From Rotaria sordida (taxonomy: Eukaryota > Rotifera > Eurotatoria > Philodinida > Philodinidae): a stretch of DNA of 64,000 bases. Every line of letters begins with the position of its first letter. Position 1 is the stretch's first letter. This document shows, piece after piece, positions 12,614 through 24,968 of the stretch. The notes beneath the pieces are model-generated. The model was not told the DNA's origin, did no database searches, and saw only the letters and a list, made by a program, of their open reading frames with translations. Position numbers and translations under genes: made by a program. The DNA lies in assembly GCA_905250125.1 (NCBI GenBank), contig CAJNOL010000821.1:1-64000 (forward strand), written 5' to 3'.

Positions 12614-13131
12614 TTATTCACCTTGATGATTTTCTAAATGTGACATATATTATAGTGTATCATTTAAAATATTGAAGAAGAAATCAAATCTAAGAGAAAA
12701 AAAAGACAAATGAATCGAACAAATGCGCTTGATTTTTATTCAGTTTCGTGTACAAAAGATCTTATTACTTGACTTTTTAGTACACAAGTATGAGTAATGA
12801 TTGACAAATGCCAACAGTTAAACAGAAGGTTCAAATTACTCGAACTTCTTTCTACGTCATACGATGCTTTTTTTTCTTATCGAATTGATATCATCACAGA
12901 ATAAGTACAAAAAAAAATGAATATACGTGCGTCAAACTTCTATTTTGAGATACGTTATTCTAAATTATAATCGATAATAGATTCTCATAAAAATCAAGAA
13001 TATCACCGATCTATAATAACTAACTAATCCTCATTTATATAATATTTACCGTCGTCTATGTTTTTTAATCATTATATGCATCATCATAGAGAGATGGTGA
13101 GATATTTTTGTTGTCCGAGATCTATTATTTA
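12614..13131. other. Intergenic upstream of carboxypeptidase
   Basis: AT-rich sequence with no recognised gene. It presumably contains the carboxypeptidase promoter. It ends at the TA target site of the fold-back element. Confidence 0.5.
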
Positions 13132-13439
13132 TAGTGGTTATCAAAAATTTAAAGCACCTTTTATTTTATAAATTATTTTACTCAAAATAATTTGTTGAAG
13201 ACATTCAAATAGTGATTTGAATAGCCAATCAAGAGCTCTATCTAACATATTATATACTAGGATTTCATGAATAGATTATGAAGACAAGGTTTCTAAAAAA
13301 CTGAAAACTGTATTTTTCAGTTTCTTGAAGACTTTGTGGAAATTATTTGCTGGCTTGCTTGTATGTCCGCACTTCACTGATTGGTTGAAATATACTGTGA
13401 AAACAAAAGGGATTATTTTCCATAAAACTTGACCAAAGG

Positions 13440-13870
13440 TAATTGGGGGTGAGGAATCCGAATCTGAGGTCAGTTTTAATTAATTATTAGCTAATTATTA
13501 ATTATTAACTTTTTTCAAAAAATTTGATAAAATGTAATCGAGAATGAAGAATCTAAATCCGAGGTCAATTTTAAATAATTAATGATTAATTAATAATTAA
13601 CTGATTATTAATTATTAATTTTTTTCAAAAAATTTGATAAAATGTAATCGAAGGTGAGGAATCTAAATCCGAGGTTAGTTTTAATTAATTAATGATTAAT
13701 TAATAATTAACTGATTATTAATTTTTTTCAAAAAAATTGGCAAAAGGTAATCGAGAGTGGGCAATCCAAATCCAAGGTCGGTTTTAATTATTAATCATTA
13801 ATATTTTTTACAACACTCGAAAAGGGGAAATTGAGGGTCAGGAACCTGAATCCGAAGTCTATTTTGATTT
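13440..13870. repeat. Degenerate tandem repeat, about 110-bp unit
   Basis: About four copies of a unit that pairs a G-rich segment (GGTGAGGAATCC-like) with an AT palindromic segment (TTAATTAATTATTA...) and TTTTTTCAAAAAATTTGATAAAA. It lies wholly inside the fold-back element. Confidence 0.8.
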
Positions 13871-14504
13871 TTTTGTCTAAGTACTACTATTATTAGTGTC
13901 TTTTCTGGAAAACTTGATCAAAGATTTTTCAAATAAAAAAACGAGAATCTATGATGAGCTTGTGTTAATAAGCTAGCAATGCTAAAGAGTAGTAAAACAT
14001 ACTAATATCATCATAGTTAAGGAAAAAACTTCACTAGAAGAAATTCAAAAACAAGAATTTCATTCCGGAACTAGTTACTATTAGTAATATAGATAAGTGA
14101 ATAATTTGGAGCGAGTCCACAGACGAGCGTTACTTGTTTGATAATGCCATCTTAAAGAGTGTAAAATTCTAAACAAAATGAGAGGTCGCTGCATTTTTTA
14201 CGACCTTCTCTTGAGAAGTTACAGGTACCACAAAAAACGAAAAAAAGTAAATTTTATCAAAAAATCGCTGAAAACCGGCTGAAAAATGCATTCTTTTTTA
14301 TTTTGTTGTGATACCTGTAACTTTTCAAAAGAAGGTCGTAAAAAACGTAGCAATCCCTCGTTTTGTTCAGAATTTTACGTTCTTTAAGATGGCATTATCA
14401 AAAAATAATTTTCACAAAGTCTTCAAGGACCTGAAAAATATGATTTTCAGTTTTTTAGAAACCTTGCCATCATAATCTATCGATGAAAATCTTAGTATAT
14501 AATA

Positions 14505-15594
14505 AAGAGCGGGGCAAAAATTTTGCATTAATTTTGCTTTTGCTTGTCAAGGAAACATTGTTCAAGTTCTTCAATTGGTCGTACTTGAGGCACATTGGGA
14601 GGATTTTTTCTCATTGGTACAAAAGGTATACAATTTTCCTCTAATGCATGCAAAACTTGTGGTATATAATGAGCTTTCGCTAAATCAGGCCGGAATATAA
14701 ATTTTGTTTTTAAATGTTTCATTTTGATAAAAGGAATTAATCGACATTGTATGCATTATTTCAAATAAACATAGCTAGTTATAGCATTGTTTCTTTTACA
14801 TATATATATATGGTTTTGAACACCCTTTAGCAGATACTGCTAACCATACTAAAATTTTTGGTTCAAGTCTTCGATATTGTTTGTACTTTATATTTGCTAG
14901 TGTAATAGAAGGATTACTTATGTAATACAATGAGTTTCCAGGTATATCAACACCACTTACACTAAAATGTTTCTCATCATCCATAACAATAAAACAATTG
15001 TTTGGAATATGACGATATAAAAATTTACAATGTTTTTATGCACGCTTCTCCTGATCTTTAACATATTTCGATGCTTTAATTCGTTTTCTTGAACGAATAT
15101 TTATTCGTTATTTTAAATTTCTACCAATTGTTCTATGATCAACATTATAATGTCTTGATAAAATTCGATGACTAATATCACTATTATTATTCAAAGTAAA
15201 TGCTATAGATTTCATTTATTTTGTCGTTCAATTTTCGTGGACGATCAGATCTTGGTAAATCTTTTGTGATTTTAAATTGTAAATATCTTTGAATGATTCG
15301 ATATACAGTTGAATAACAATAGTCTTTTTTTTAAAAAAAAAAAATTCCATGTAGTTTTCAAATTACCATCAGTAGTGTTATTATAAAAAGTTGCGACACG
15401 TAAGTATAGTGCTTCTCGTTCTTCCTTCTTCATTTCAATCAGAAACATGTAGGACCAATGAGACGATATATATATATATATATATGTACTACTAACAATG
15501 CTCTTGCTAACGAAAAAAGAATGAATAGTCTAGGATGTTCTCATGGGATACAGAAAGAAAAAGGAAATTAATATAAAACTTTTTCCCCATCCGT
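14505..15594 (-). mobile_element. Degraded mariner-like transposon
   Basis: A 1090-bp insertion flanked by TA (14503-14504 and 15595-15596). The ends are imperfect inverted repeats: AAGAGCGGGGCAAAAATTTT on the left, and ACGGATGGGGAAAAAGTTTT when the right end is reversed. It is inserted into the right arm of the surrounding fold-back element, because removing it rejoins the arm precisely. It carries a broken transposase on the minus strand. Confidence 0.88.
14528..15432 (-). pseudogene. Broken mariner-family transposase
   Basis: Reading the minus strand from about 15432 gives fragments of a Tc1/mariner DDE/D transposase in order. There is an N-terminal helix-turn-helix-like part, then LPRSDRPRKLNDK, then a second DNA-binding part (ISHRILSRHYNVDHRTIGRN). 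The first catalytic Asp follows in FIVMDDEKHF (about 14984), a later one in FIFRPDLAKAHY, and finally NPPNVPQVRPIEEL. The fragments lie in different frames and are separated by at least two frameshifts and in-frame stops. It cannot make a working transposase. The NPPNVPQ.RPIE signature fits the mariner side of the superfamily. Confidence 0.85.
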
Positions 15595-15714
15595 TATGTT
15601 AGATAGAGCTCTTTATTGACTATTCAAATTACTATTTGGATGTCTTTAACAAATCATTTTGAGTAAAATAAATCATAAAGTAAAAGATGCTCTAAACTTT
15701 TGTATACTACACTA

Positions 15715-16112
15715 TAAATAGATGTGAGTGTCTAGTCAATCTTTTTAAAATTTTCTTTTATAAATTCTTGATAATAATATTTTCAAGTTTGAGAAAAAAA
15801 AATCTTTTCTATCATTCGTAGATCCATAAGGAAAGATTCATTTATTTATTAGTCAAAGTAGATAGGTAATAGTTGATAAGAATTTGAATTCTGTAATCTA
15901 CTTAATGACACTATCTATTATTATTATCGTCTTTTCTTTTTCGTTTGACACCTTTATAGTAGAAAGACAAGTGAGTATTGTATTTTTTTGTTGTACTTTC
16001 ATTTGAAAAAAAAATTCTACAATAGATTTATGGATTACTTTTTACAGCAAAAAAAAACACATAAGATAAACTTAAGAAAAAAAAAAAAAAGAAAACTAAA
16101 AGTTAAATTCTA
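15715..16112. other. Intergenic, AT-rich
   Basis: No gene recognised. It contains the 3' flank of the minus-strand ORF at 16113, with A-rich runs near 16075-16095. Confidence 0.5.
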
Positions 16113-16763
16113 TTAAATAATATGTTCAATAAAATAAACTGGAGTTGTATTAAATCTATAATAAAAATAAAATTCATTAAATACATGACCAGCAATTAAT
16201 ACAGCTCTTCGATCTTTATTTTTTTCTGTATTAGTTAAATTTGCATAAGGTACCATTAATTCTTCTTTTGAACGATTTCGATTACGTTTCATCCATTCGA
16301 TATGTATTATCTCTGATATTTCTTCAATATAATATTGATTAAATAAACGTTTTCGACGAACACCTTGTAAAATATATTTACCAGCAATTCGTGCTGTTGC
16401 TCGATTATCATATGCTAAATCTGGTGGTAATTCATCATATTTCGTATTTAATATATCAACATAAATAAGTGATGAATTATAACGATCACGAGCTACTTTA
16501 AGATTTCGATGAACAAGACATGAACCAACTTTAAGTATCATTGGATATAGAAAATCAGATGAATTATAAAATGTAATTGCATTTGTTAATTTAAAACGAT
16601 TCTTAAGATTTGGATCTGCTGCAAGTGCTTTTTCACGCCAAGTTGAATGATAAATACCAGCAACAGTTTTAACAAAAAATCGAAAATTTTTTTTGAACAA
16701 GGTCGATTCAGCGTTATTACCATATAGAAGAATAACATACATTAGTGTTTTTATCAGATACAT
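16113..16763 (-). CDS. Hypothetical protein, possible RyR-like C-terminal domain
   Basis: An intronless ORF of 216 aa. The N-terminus (MYLIKTLMYVILLYGNNA) could be a signal peptide, which suggests secretion or ER entry. No family is firmly recognised. The C-terminal half (ISEIIHIEWMKRNRNRS... then VPYANLTNTEKNKDRRAV) resembles the RyR domain pattern (IHxxW ... PYxxL...EKxxDR). A similar shorter pattern occurs earlier (YDELPPDLAYDNRATARIAG), so two related helical repeats are possible. Codon use is like the neighbouring genes. Long gene-poor sequence lies upstream. Real coding is likely because the frame is open and low in repeats; function unknown. Confidence 0.6.
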   Translation of the reverse strand: MYLIKTLMYVILLYGNNAESTLFKKNFRFFVKTVAGIYHSTWREKALAADPNLKNRFKLTNAITFYNSSDFLYPMILKVGSCLVHRNLKVARDRYNSSLIYVDILNTKYDELPPDLAYDNRATARIAGKYILQGVRRKRLFNQYYIEEISEIIHIEWMKRNRNRSKEELMVPYANLTNTEKNKDRRAVLIAGHVFNEFYFYYRFNTTPVYFIEHII

Positions 16764-18350
16764 ACTACAACAAGATGATAATACTAAATGTGAAAGACGT
16801 TACTTATCGTATTATAGATATACATGTACCAACGACAGATTGCTGATAATTCTTCTTATTTTGTTTTTCTGTTTGTAACAGACAAGTATGTCTTACACAA
16901 ATAATATATAAAAATACAAGGAAAAACATATGAATTATGATAGACTTTTCAAGATTATTAACTTCAAAATCGAGTATTTATCTCCTTCAATATTTATTAT
17001 CCTGGTAAGAAAAATGATTAATATTTTTTTTTTCTTTCATCTTATGATAGATTCTATGTGATAATTAATCGAAGTATGACATCACATTTTTTTTTGTTTT
17101 AAGAATGTTTATTTAATGATCTGTATCAATTGAATAGATTATTAAAACAAATATTTTAAAAATCAATGGCATAAACATGTCAAAAAAACTCGTATCCTAC
17201 ACAGACAATGAACTATCAGAAAATCTTTTAATTTATGTTTTTTTATCTTATTGAAATACATAAGTACAAAAACTGATTCAATTCATATTTTTAATGCATT
17301 TTTCATAGTTTATTTTAGTATATTTCGATTCTAAACTATTAAAAATAGTTTAATTTCATTGTTTTGAAATGTAAGACATTGAAACAAGATATTTTCATAT
17401 TTGTATAACTCATCTTAAAGTAATACTTATTTGAATTTTTCATACAGTTATGAAATATTTTCTTATACAATCATTGTCAAAATACACTTATCGAGTCTAA
17501 AATTAAGTAAACAAATTGTTTGATGATAAAAATATGTGTTTTTGTAATCGAATAAATAAGTAATTCATAGAGTTAGTTTTTTCACTAGAAAAGTATATGT
17601 TTATTTATTTAAATCTTTATGTCGAATATTTTCTAAAGAAATATACTCAATATGTCTCATTTACTTGCTAAAAAAATAGAAAAATCTATCGAGATCAAAA
17701 TCATCTTGAATTATTAAGAATGTAATGCGAGATTCCTTGAATTCTATGAGATAAACAATCATGAAATATTGTAATCTCATGAGAGTATTATGCAGTATAT
17801 TAATGTACTCGTGTTGGAAACCATAGAATATTAAACTATCACTAGTTGATGATATCATTACTTGTTCTTTTTTTGTTTTTATATAGCATATAGTACTAGA
17901 TACTAGTATTGTTCTTATCGATTCTGACCCGTCTGCTGTCTAATATGTTATTTTCTCTCATACAAGTGAGCATAACATATATCAGTGATAAGTCGTCAAT
18001 AGGTGAAGTGGTTCTATTTTTGTTTCATGATAACATTTTCAATAAGCAAGAGAGAGAGTTTCACTACTTTATTTATATCTTAATAGATCTTTTTTCTGGA
18101 TTTCTTTCTTTGACAATATATATATATATAGGCGCGATCAACCGCTCTGATGCCCCATAGAAAATAATAATATTTCAGGGAAGTGTATATAATGAATTTT
18201 ATACCAAATCAAAGCTCGTCAAAAATGAAATTTGTTGATACTAAATAGTAAGGATTTTGTGAACCTTGTATTGTAAAACTTAAGAAATTTTGAGAAATTT
18301 CATACATTTTTGGCATAGAAAACTAAGATGCCAGTAATTCAAAAATCGAG
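16764..18350. other. Gene-poor AT-rich region
   Basis: No gene, RNA or transposon end recognised. Short ORFs here show no domain. A TA microsatellite lies near 18118-18130, just before the assembly gap. Confidence 0.5.
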
Positions 18351-18450
18351 NNNNNNNNNNNNNNNNNNNNNNNNNNNNNNNNNNNNNNNNNNNNNNNNNN
18401 NNNNNNNNNNNNNNNNNNNNNNNNNNNNNNNNNNNNNNNNNNNNNNNNNN
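18351..18450. other. Assembly gap (100 N)
   Basis: Exactly 100 unresolved bases, the conventional scaffold-gap size. True distance and order across it are uncertain. Confidence 0.98.
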
Positions 18451-19383
18451 AAAAAATATTTTCGATAGGAAATTATTCTAAATAAGAAGAACAAGAAAAT
18501 AGCATATGCAATATATTTTTCAGTATTTTAGCATTTCTTAAGAGCTAACTAAATTTGTTTGATCTTTATAAGTGGGAAATAACGATAAAAAAGGAAGAAG
18601 AAGGATCATTTGTTGAAGGTTTAATATATATGGAATCACTTTTCATCTTTGTTTTAATGCTATTATAAAATAATTTTCTCTTACCAGTTTAAATCTAAGC
18701 GAATGTAGAACAAAAAGAAAGAGAAAGTACAATCAATGCACGAACGATTGAGAAAAAAAAGGAATATTTGATTCAACTACAGTAGAATATAATAACTAAA
18801 CTTCAACACAACGAATAATACGTCAAAGATATGCATAGATGATTCGTAATAGTTTATCATTTCCTAACATTTCATTTCAAGCAAATTTCAGAACTTTGTT
18901 TCTCTAAACGTAAAAATAAAAAAAAAGAGCGCAAATAAATTAATTAAGAACTATCTACGATTGAAAAACAATAATCAATGGCTAGTACACTAAACTTTGT
19001 CGACATGAAAATATAAATAAAATATACTAAATTTAAGAAGCCTTTTTTATTTAAAAGAAAAAAAGATAACGAAACATTTTTTTTTCTGAAAACATCCATA
19101 AACAAGCAGCAGTACTCTCTAAAAAAAAGACATACCCTTGAAAACCATTTACGGATTTCCGAGAATTGGAAAATCTTGAAAAGTCAGTTATAGTAATTTT
19201 TGGAATCCTGATCTCGGAAATTACCAACTGAAAAGTTTAGAGTCAACTAGACAAATTTCGACAAATTGAAAGATGTCATTGAAACTTTATCGAAGATCGC
19301 AAAAAAAAACCGATCTATTTGAAACGACAAAAAGAAAACAACTACAATGAAGATGGAAGTCATTCACTTTTGTTTTCATAGCA
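18451..19383. other. Intergenic, AT-rich
   Basis: No gene seen. It leads into the tandem-repeat block. Confidence 0.5.
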
Positions 19384-19990
19384 CTCACCATTTATGTTTT
19401 ATCGATATAAGCCTAAAACTCAAAAAGAAAATATTAATTTGCTGCTTCTTAACAAGTAATTTACTATCGATATCAACCTAAATGTGAAAAACAAAAATAC
19501 TAATTTTATATTTATTACTGTGTAATTCACCGTTTATATCTTATCGATATCAATCTGAAAATAAAAAAAAAAAAAAAGAAAGAATATATTCATTTCGAAT
19601 TTATTATATGTAACTTACCATTTTTATCATATTGATATAAACATAAACATAAAAAAGAACATATTGATTTTCGATTTGCTATATGTAATTTATCATTCCT
19701 ATGATATTGATTTGAACCTACGAATACAAACAACAAAAATAGTCATTTTGTATTAGTTATATATAACTCACGATTTCTATCATATTGATATTAATCTAAA
19801 AATAAAAAAGAAAAGATTCAATTTCTATTTGTTATGTGTAAATTATGATTTCTATCGTATTGATATCAACCAAAAATACAAAATTAAAAAATTTTTTTTT
19901 CGATTTATTGTATATAATTTATCATCTTTGTATTTTTCGGATATGAGGCTAAGTATCCATCTATAATATGTCACTTACCGTTAATATTAC
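19384..19990. repeat. Degenerate minisatellite, about 75-80-bp unit
   Basis: Seven to eight diverged copies of a unit built around TATCATATTGATAT(C/A)AACCTAAA followed by an A-rich part and a T-rich part ending in TATATGTAA(C/T)T. Each unit contains the near-palindrome ATCGATAT or its decayed form. It has no coding potential. Confidence 0.75.
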
Positions 19991-22150
19991 ATCAATATGG
20001 GTCTCAACTCATGTGTAGTTTATAATCGAACATGATGATTTTCTATCGTGCACATCTTCCATCTAAGAAGATCAATCCTTCATTAGAAAAACGAAAAATG
20101 TTTATCAATAGAAAACAAATAGAACACTTGACCAATGTTACTTATAATTCTCTATTGAGAAAGAGACAGATATCGTTTCTACGAGCATAAACAAATGTTA
20201 CATGTGTCTATATATTAATTAATAATGAAAGACTCTACACTATATTAATTAAAATTTTAAATGGTAGAAGAAATATTGAAAGATAATAGGATGGTTTTGA
20301 TAAGAACGAATGTATTCGAAATTTTAGTTAAGAAAATGATCTGAGATTTTTATTTTTCACTAAAACGTAAGATTATAAATAAATCAGTTTTTGATTGAGT
20401 CCTTTTCTTAAACAACAAAGATAAAATATATTTCGGTGGAATAAATATTAACCATTCATATAAATCCAGATAAGTTTTATTAGAAACGCATCTTTATTTA
20501 TGCTTTCTGCTTGCCATCAATTGATTTGAATTATATAGTTTATAACTATGAAAAGTCTTCCGATTTCATTTTTTAATTGAGTAATTTATCAAAATTTGAT
20601 ATGAATTCGGGTGTAGAGTTGACATGTCAAAAAAGTGTTAAGTTTAAACAATAATGTAATAGTACTGTATATGTATTTTACAGTTACAAAAAAAAAATTC
20701 TATGAGTAGGACAGAAGAATCTTGATGATTTCTACTAATGTATTATTCATTGTATCTAATGAAGAGAAAAAATAACTACCGAAATTTGATATAGATTTTT
20801 ATAAGGTAAATATATCCACAAAGACATACATTCGATAGTCTCCGGTAGAGAATTATTTACTTATTAAAATAATAAAAATATTTTAGTGTTACAAACAAGA
20901 AACAGATTTCCATATACGAGTCGAATTATTTCTAAAAAAAATACAACTGATTGTCTTTCTTCTTATCCATAGAAATACGATGAATTATAATTAGATGATG
21001 AACTTTATTCGATAGCTGCCGTACTACCTGACAATTCACCTTGATGCGGATAGACAATATCATTGAAAACAGTATCAATACGATTATTAACGTAAATCAA
21101 TTGTTGAAATAATACTGCATTATAAACACAAATGATATGATGCCAGATAACTGTTTCAGGCACAACTGCACCCATCAATATTTTACTATTAACATTCATC
21201 GAATGTTACATGATAATTTAGTAAGTTTAACGAAAGATATGTCAAATTTGGACACAAGTAATTAATGAACATTGAGATGTAACGTTTGCTATGCATAATC
21301 TTGATTTAGATAGCTCATTGGAGGACTTAAACCAAGATCTGTTCTATTGGCATATGAACTAAAATCCTTATGATGAACAAACAGATACTGTTATATTTGT
21401 TGATGAAGCCTGATAACGAAGAAATAAATAGAGAATATCATCAATCCTTTCTATGATTTAATAAAATATTTACATGAATAGAATTGACGAATCGTGAGAG
21501 TAAATATCAGTGATACAATAGCAAAAGTTTCACCGGCCAGAAATGGAACCCATCTGGATGTTCGATGATCAGTATCGACACCGATCTATCATCTGATAAA
21601 AGCAGAAAAGTCACGAAGTTAGTCCAATAACAGGCAAATCAGTCGAAGACTGATATCCATACTGGTACCAGTCCCATCTCTAGCACTGACAACCAATAAA
21701 ACAGCAACACGAGTTATTTTGATCAACAGTTTCTGGTTAAGAATTAATTGATATAATATAAGATAAATCTTCAAGACGTTTTTAGAATATCTTCAAAATT
21801 TGTATATCTAATCATTAATTTTCACACTCAAACGAAATATCATTCTCGGAGAAGATTCGACTTCTATAGAATAGTAAAGAAATATATCGAAAAATGTAGT
21901 ATATGCAAAGGACCAGAAGTAACAAATAGTTGAGAAAGATAAAACTTTTCAACAAAAATGAACTAAAATCCAAGTGAACGTTATAGAAAAAAAAATATGT
22001 GCAATGAATAATTATATAAAAAGACTATTTCGAAATAAAATTGATTAAGTATTTAAAAAAAAAACCATGTTACCTCGACTTTCTGTTGTTTATTCTCAAC
22101 ATAAGTCACGAATACTAAAACATAGATGTTATAAATATTCTTCTGAGATC
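19991..22150. other. Intergenic with possible decayed coding remnants
   Basis: Mostly AT-rich. The part at 20990-21720 is slightly richer in mixed codon-like sequence and includes a 64-aa minus ORF (21005-21199, ending GELSGSTAAIE) that I do not recognise. There is no clear splice structure. It may be the remains of an old gene or transposon. Confidence 0.35.
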
Positions 22151-22467
22151 CTGGAAATCGACCAACTGACTACCGATCAGTCTGAAATGAGGTGATATAG
22201 AAAGTTTTGATCATATTGAAACGAATGATGATGATGTTTTGTTTTAATTTTTTAAAGCAGCATAAAGTAATCAAATCAATCTTATGATAATCTATTGTTC
22301 CCACGTAATATTTAATTGAAACTGACGATTTTGAAATTTTGGCCTGGTTTTTTTCATGTTGCTTTAAAAAATAAAAAACGAACATTACTATTTGTTTCAA
22401 TATGATCAAAACTTTCTACATCAGCTCATTGCAGACTCATCAGTGATAAGTTGGCCGATTTCGAGAG
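22151..22467. mobile_element. Palindromic MITE
   Basis: A 317-bp element whose two arms (about 22151-22265 and 22350-22467) are imperfect reverse complements. They share, for example, AGAAAGTTTTGATCATATTG near the left and its complement near the right. It is non-coding; the short ORF predicted across it is an artefact of the hairpin. Confidence 0.8.
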
Positions 22468-24610
22468 TTTCAAAAGAAGGCTTATAACATGACAAAAGAA
22501 CTATCTAGAAAGGTCAGTCTGACGTAGGTCAAGAGATCTTCATTTTCTCTATCAAATTATTATTTTCAAAATCATAATATAATGGAAAAACTTTTATAGA
22601 AATCGTTTCAAAAATAGTCAGTGAGAAGTGATCACTGCTTGTTTATTGGATTTTTACGTGATTTGATAGAGTAATCTGTCGTCTTTCAAAAACTAAAAAC
22701 TGCAGAGTATCAGCTATTTCTATGTCCGATTTATTTGTGATACAACCAAGTCCATTGAGATGATTTGAATGGATAGTAGAAGTCGTCGATGTATCAATTC
22801 TATACGAAATCTGCATTGTTTTTTCTGTATTGAATGATTTAGATTTAATTACAGTTCATAATAATAATCTTTTTGAAATCGCAGAATCAAATAAGACACA
22901 AAATATAGAATACTTAAATATTTTTCTTCTTTTTTTTTTGTCTTCAAACAACAATAAAACTTTAGAAAATTTCTTTCTTCATATTATTCTCTATCAAAAA
23001 AAAACGTACTGAAACAATTCAAAACTTTTTCATATATAATTCTGATGTTTGTGATGATGCTCTTTTTGTTTTTATAATTTAAGTTCATAGTTTTTTTTTC
23101 CCGGCATTTATTTAATTACTTTATGACACTTCTAATTGCTGATTTATAATAGAAAAAATAATTAAAGAATAGTTAACTGATGAATTCTAATTTTCCACAT
23201 GATCAAGATTGTAAACAAAGCATATGTATGACTTTAGGGTTTTTTCAATATGTTTTTTTGTTGATCAAATAGCTCCTGCAAAATTAATTAATGGTTAGTC
23301 TGTACAATGACGAATATGCGACAACATGATAATACTAAGCAACTGAAAAATTACATTAAAAGGGAATAAAAGATGTTTAGAGAAAGTATTAAAAATTGAT
23401 CACATAGAATATAATAATGTTGTTAACTTTTTTTTTTTTTGTTATCATGAAAGGTATTGGTTTTAAACATTGTATTTTGTTTTGTATTAACAAGAAAGGC
23501 ATCATAACTGTTTCCGTGCTTTTGACCTTATCTTTTAGTAATAAACAGATTTCAATGCCATTAAGCGAACTAGGAAAATGTTCGTAATAATAAATATTTT
23601 CTTTCGAGACATCAACACTATGTCAAGAAAAAAAAAAGATGTTTTTTATATTTGAAAACAAATATTTCATAATTCATAATCGAGTTTTGTTCTTATTATA
23701 TATAAGAACAATCGAATATGAAAATTGTTTCGAAAATTCTGGAACATTCTCTCTCTCTGCATAGAAACTAATTACTTAAAGTAAAACGTTGTCTTATTGT
23801 ATATTTATTGAAAACTTCCATCAATCATGATCTTCTAATGGATATGACAGACGAATAAAACTAGCTTTCAAGTATTCCACAGAGACATATGACATTGTGT
23901 CAATCTATCAACAGACAAACTATGGAATATGATATTGTACTTTAAACTAAATATCCAACATCAATCAGAAAATAGAATCTGTAGGCGTCTAACCACAAAG
24001 AAAAGGAAAAAAAAAAGAAACCATATCACAGAAAAAGACCTCACACTCTTTCTCTTCACTGCATTTTAGAACCAATAGTATTCAACATATCAATACCTAC
24101 GCATGACAGAAAGAATATTTCATTTAGGTCGAAGAAAATAAATATCTAGTTATACATATACAGTTATCCTCTTAACCCGCCACCATATATACAACAAAAC
24201 CATATTTCAATTAGCAGCACCATATTAAGACAACTGTATTTATTATGTATATTTTGCTGTAGAGATTGATAATGTGTGAGACTACCAGTTAACGAATTAT
24301 TATTAATTTTCAATTGGTTATGATATTAAATACAAGTTTGATAGATAAGTATTTTGATCAATGAAATGAACTTTCTATTCGATTCAATTAAATTAAAAGT
24401 TTTCATCGTACATTATTAGTCAACAAGGTAACTAAATAATCTAATTTTCTAGTTTCAAGATTTTATTATTACATAATAAATCTTTTTTTTTTACGCATGA
24501 TTATTAAATATAAAATTGTTTAGTTAATAAGATCTTATATAAGACTTTCTGAAAACAATGAATAATGATTTATTGTAGATAGTAATTCGTTATACATCAC
24601 TATCTATAAA
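22468..24610. other. Intergenic, AT-rich
   Basis: No gene recognised in about 2.1 kb. The last 100 bases presumably hold the promoter of the Hsp20-like gene. A TATAAGA motif lies near 24537-24543, about 70 bases before its ATG. Confidence 0.5.
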
Positions 24611-24968
24611 ATGTTCACTCTCGATCAATTTCTTCAAAATAAAACATGGAATCCAACATTAGAGGATGCCGGTGAATCAGGTAAAAAGATTCTTCATATG
24701 CGTCTTCAAGTTAAACCTGGAACAACTCCTGAAAATTTAAATATTACACTTAGTGGACATGATTTACGTATTAATTTCGAGAATAAAGGTAAATTCTATA
24801 TACAATTTCAAATATAATACAAGCAACTTTTTTTGTTTTGTTTATTTTATTTTAGCTGGACCAGAATATAAACAAGTACAAATATGGCCAACAGCTGATC
24901 TTGAAAAACTTAAGACTGAACTTAGAAGTGATGGATTTCTTCATATTACGGTACCAATTAAAGTTTAA
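24611..24968 (+). CDS. Short alpha-crystallin/Hsp20-like protein
   Basis: Two exons (24611-24788 and 24856-24968) with a 67-base intron give 96 aa. The central part (ILHMRLQVKPGTTPENLNIT, then LSGHDLRINFEN) matches the beta-strand pattern of an alpha-crystallin core (xVxxxxxPExLxVxxxxxxLxIxxxx). The end (ADLEKLKTELRSDGFLHITVPI) matches the family's usual ...VDxxxxxAxLxxDGxLxIxxP segment. It is only a core domain: the long N-terminal arm and the C-terminal IXI tail of typical small heat-shock proteins are absent, and the loop between the two exons is shortened. It probably acts as a small chaperone or a CS/Hsp20-fold partner in the cytosol. The start is the only ATG in frame before the domain. 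Confidence 0.72.

Larger units (their letters stand above)
13132..15714. mobile_element. Fold-back/MITE-like element with long inverted repeats
   Basis: The left arm (13132-13345) is the imperfect reverse complement of two right-hand blocks, 14405-14504 and 15597-15714. The two right-hand blocks are split by the mariner-like insertion at 14505-15594. Ends read TAGTG... with TA on both sides (13130-13131 and 15715-15716), which fits a Tc1/mariner-type TA duplication. The interior holds a tandem repeat (13440-13870) and a second nested hairpin (14140-14255 against 14300-14402). No transposase of its own is visible, so it is non-autonomous. Confidence 0.8.
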
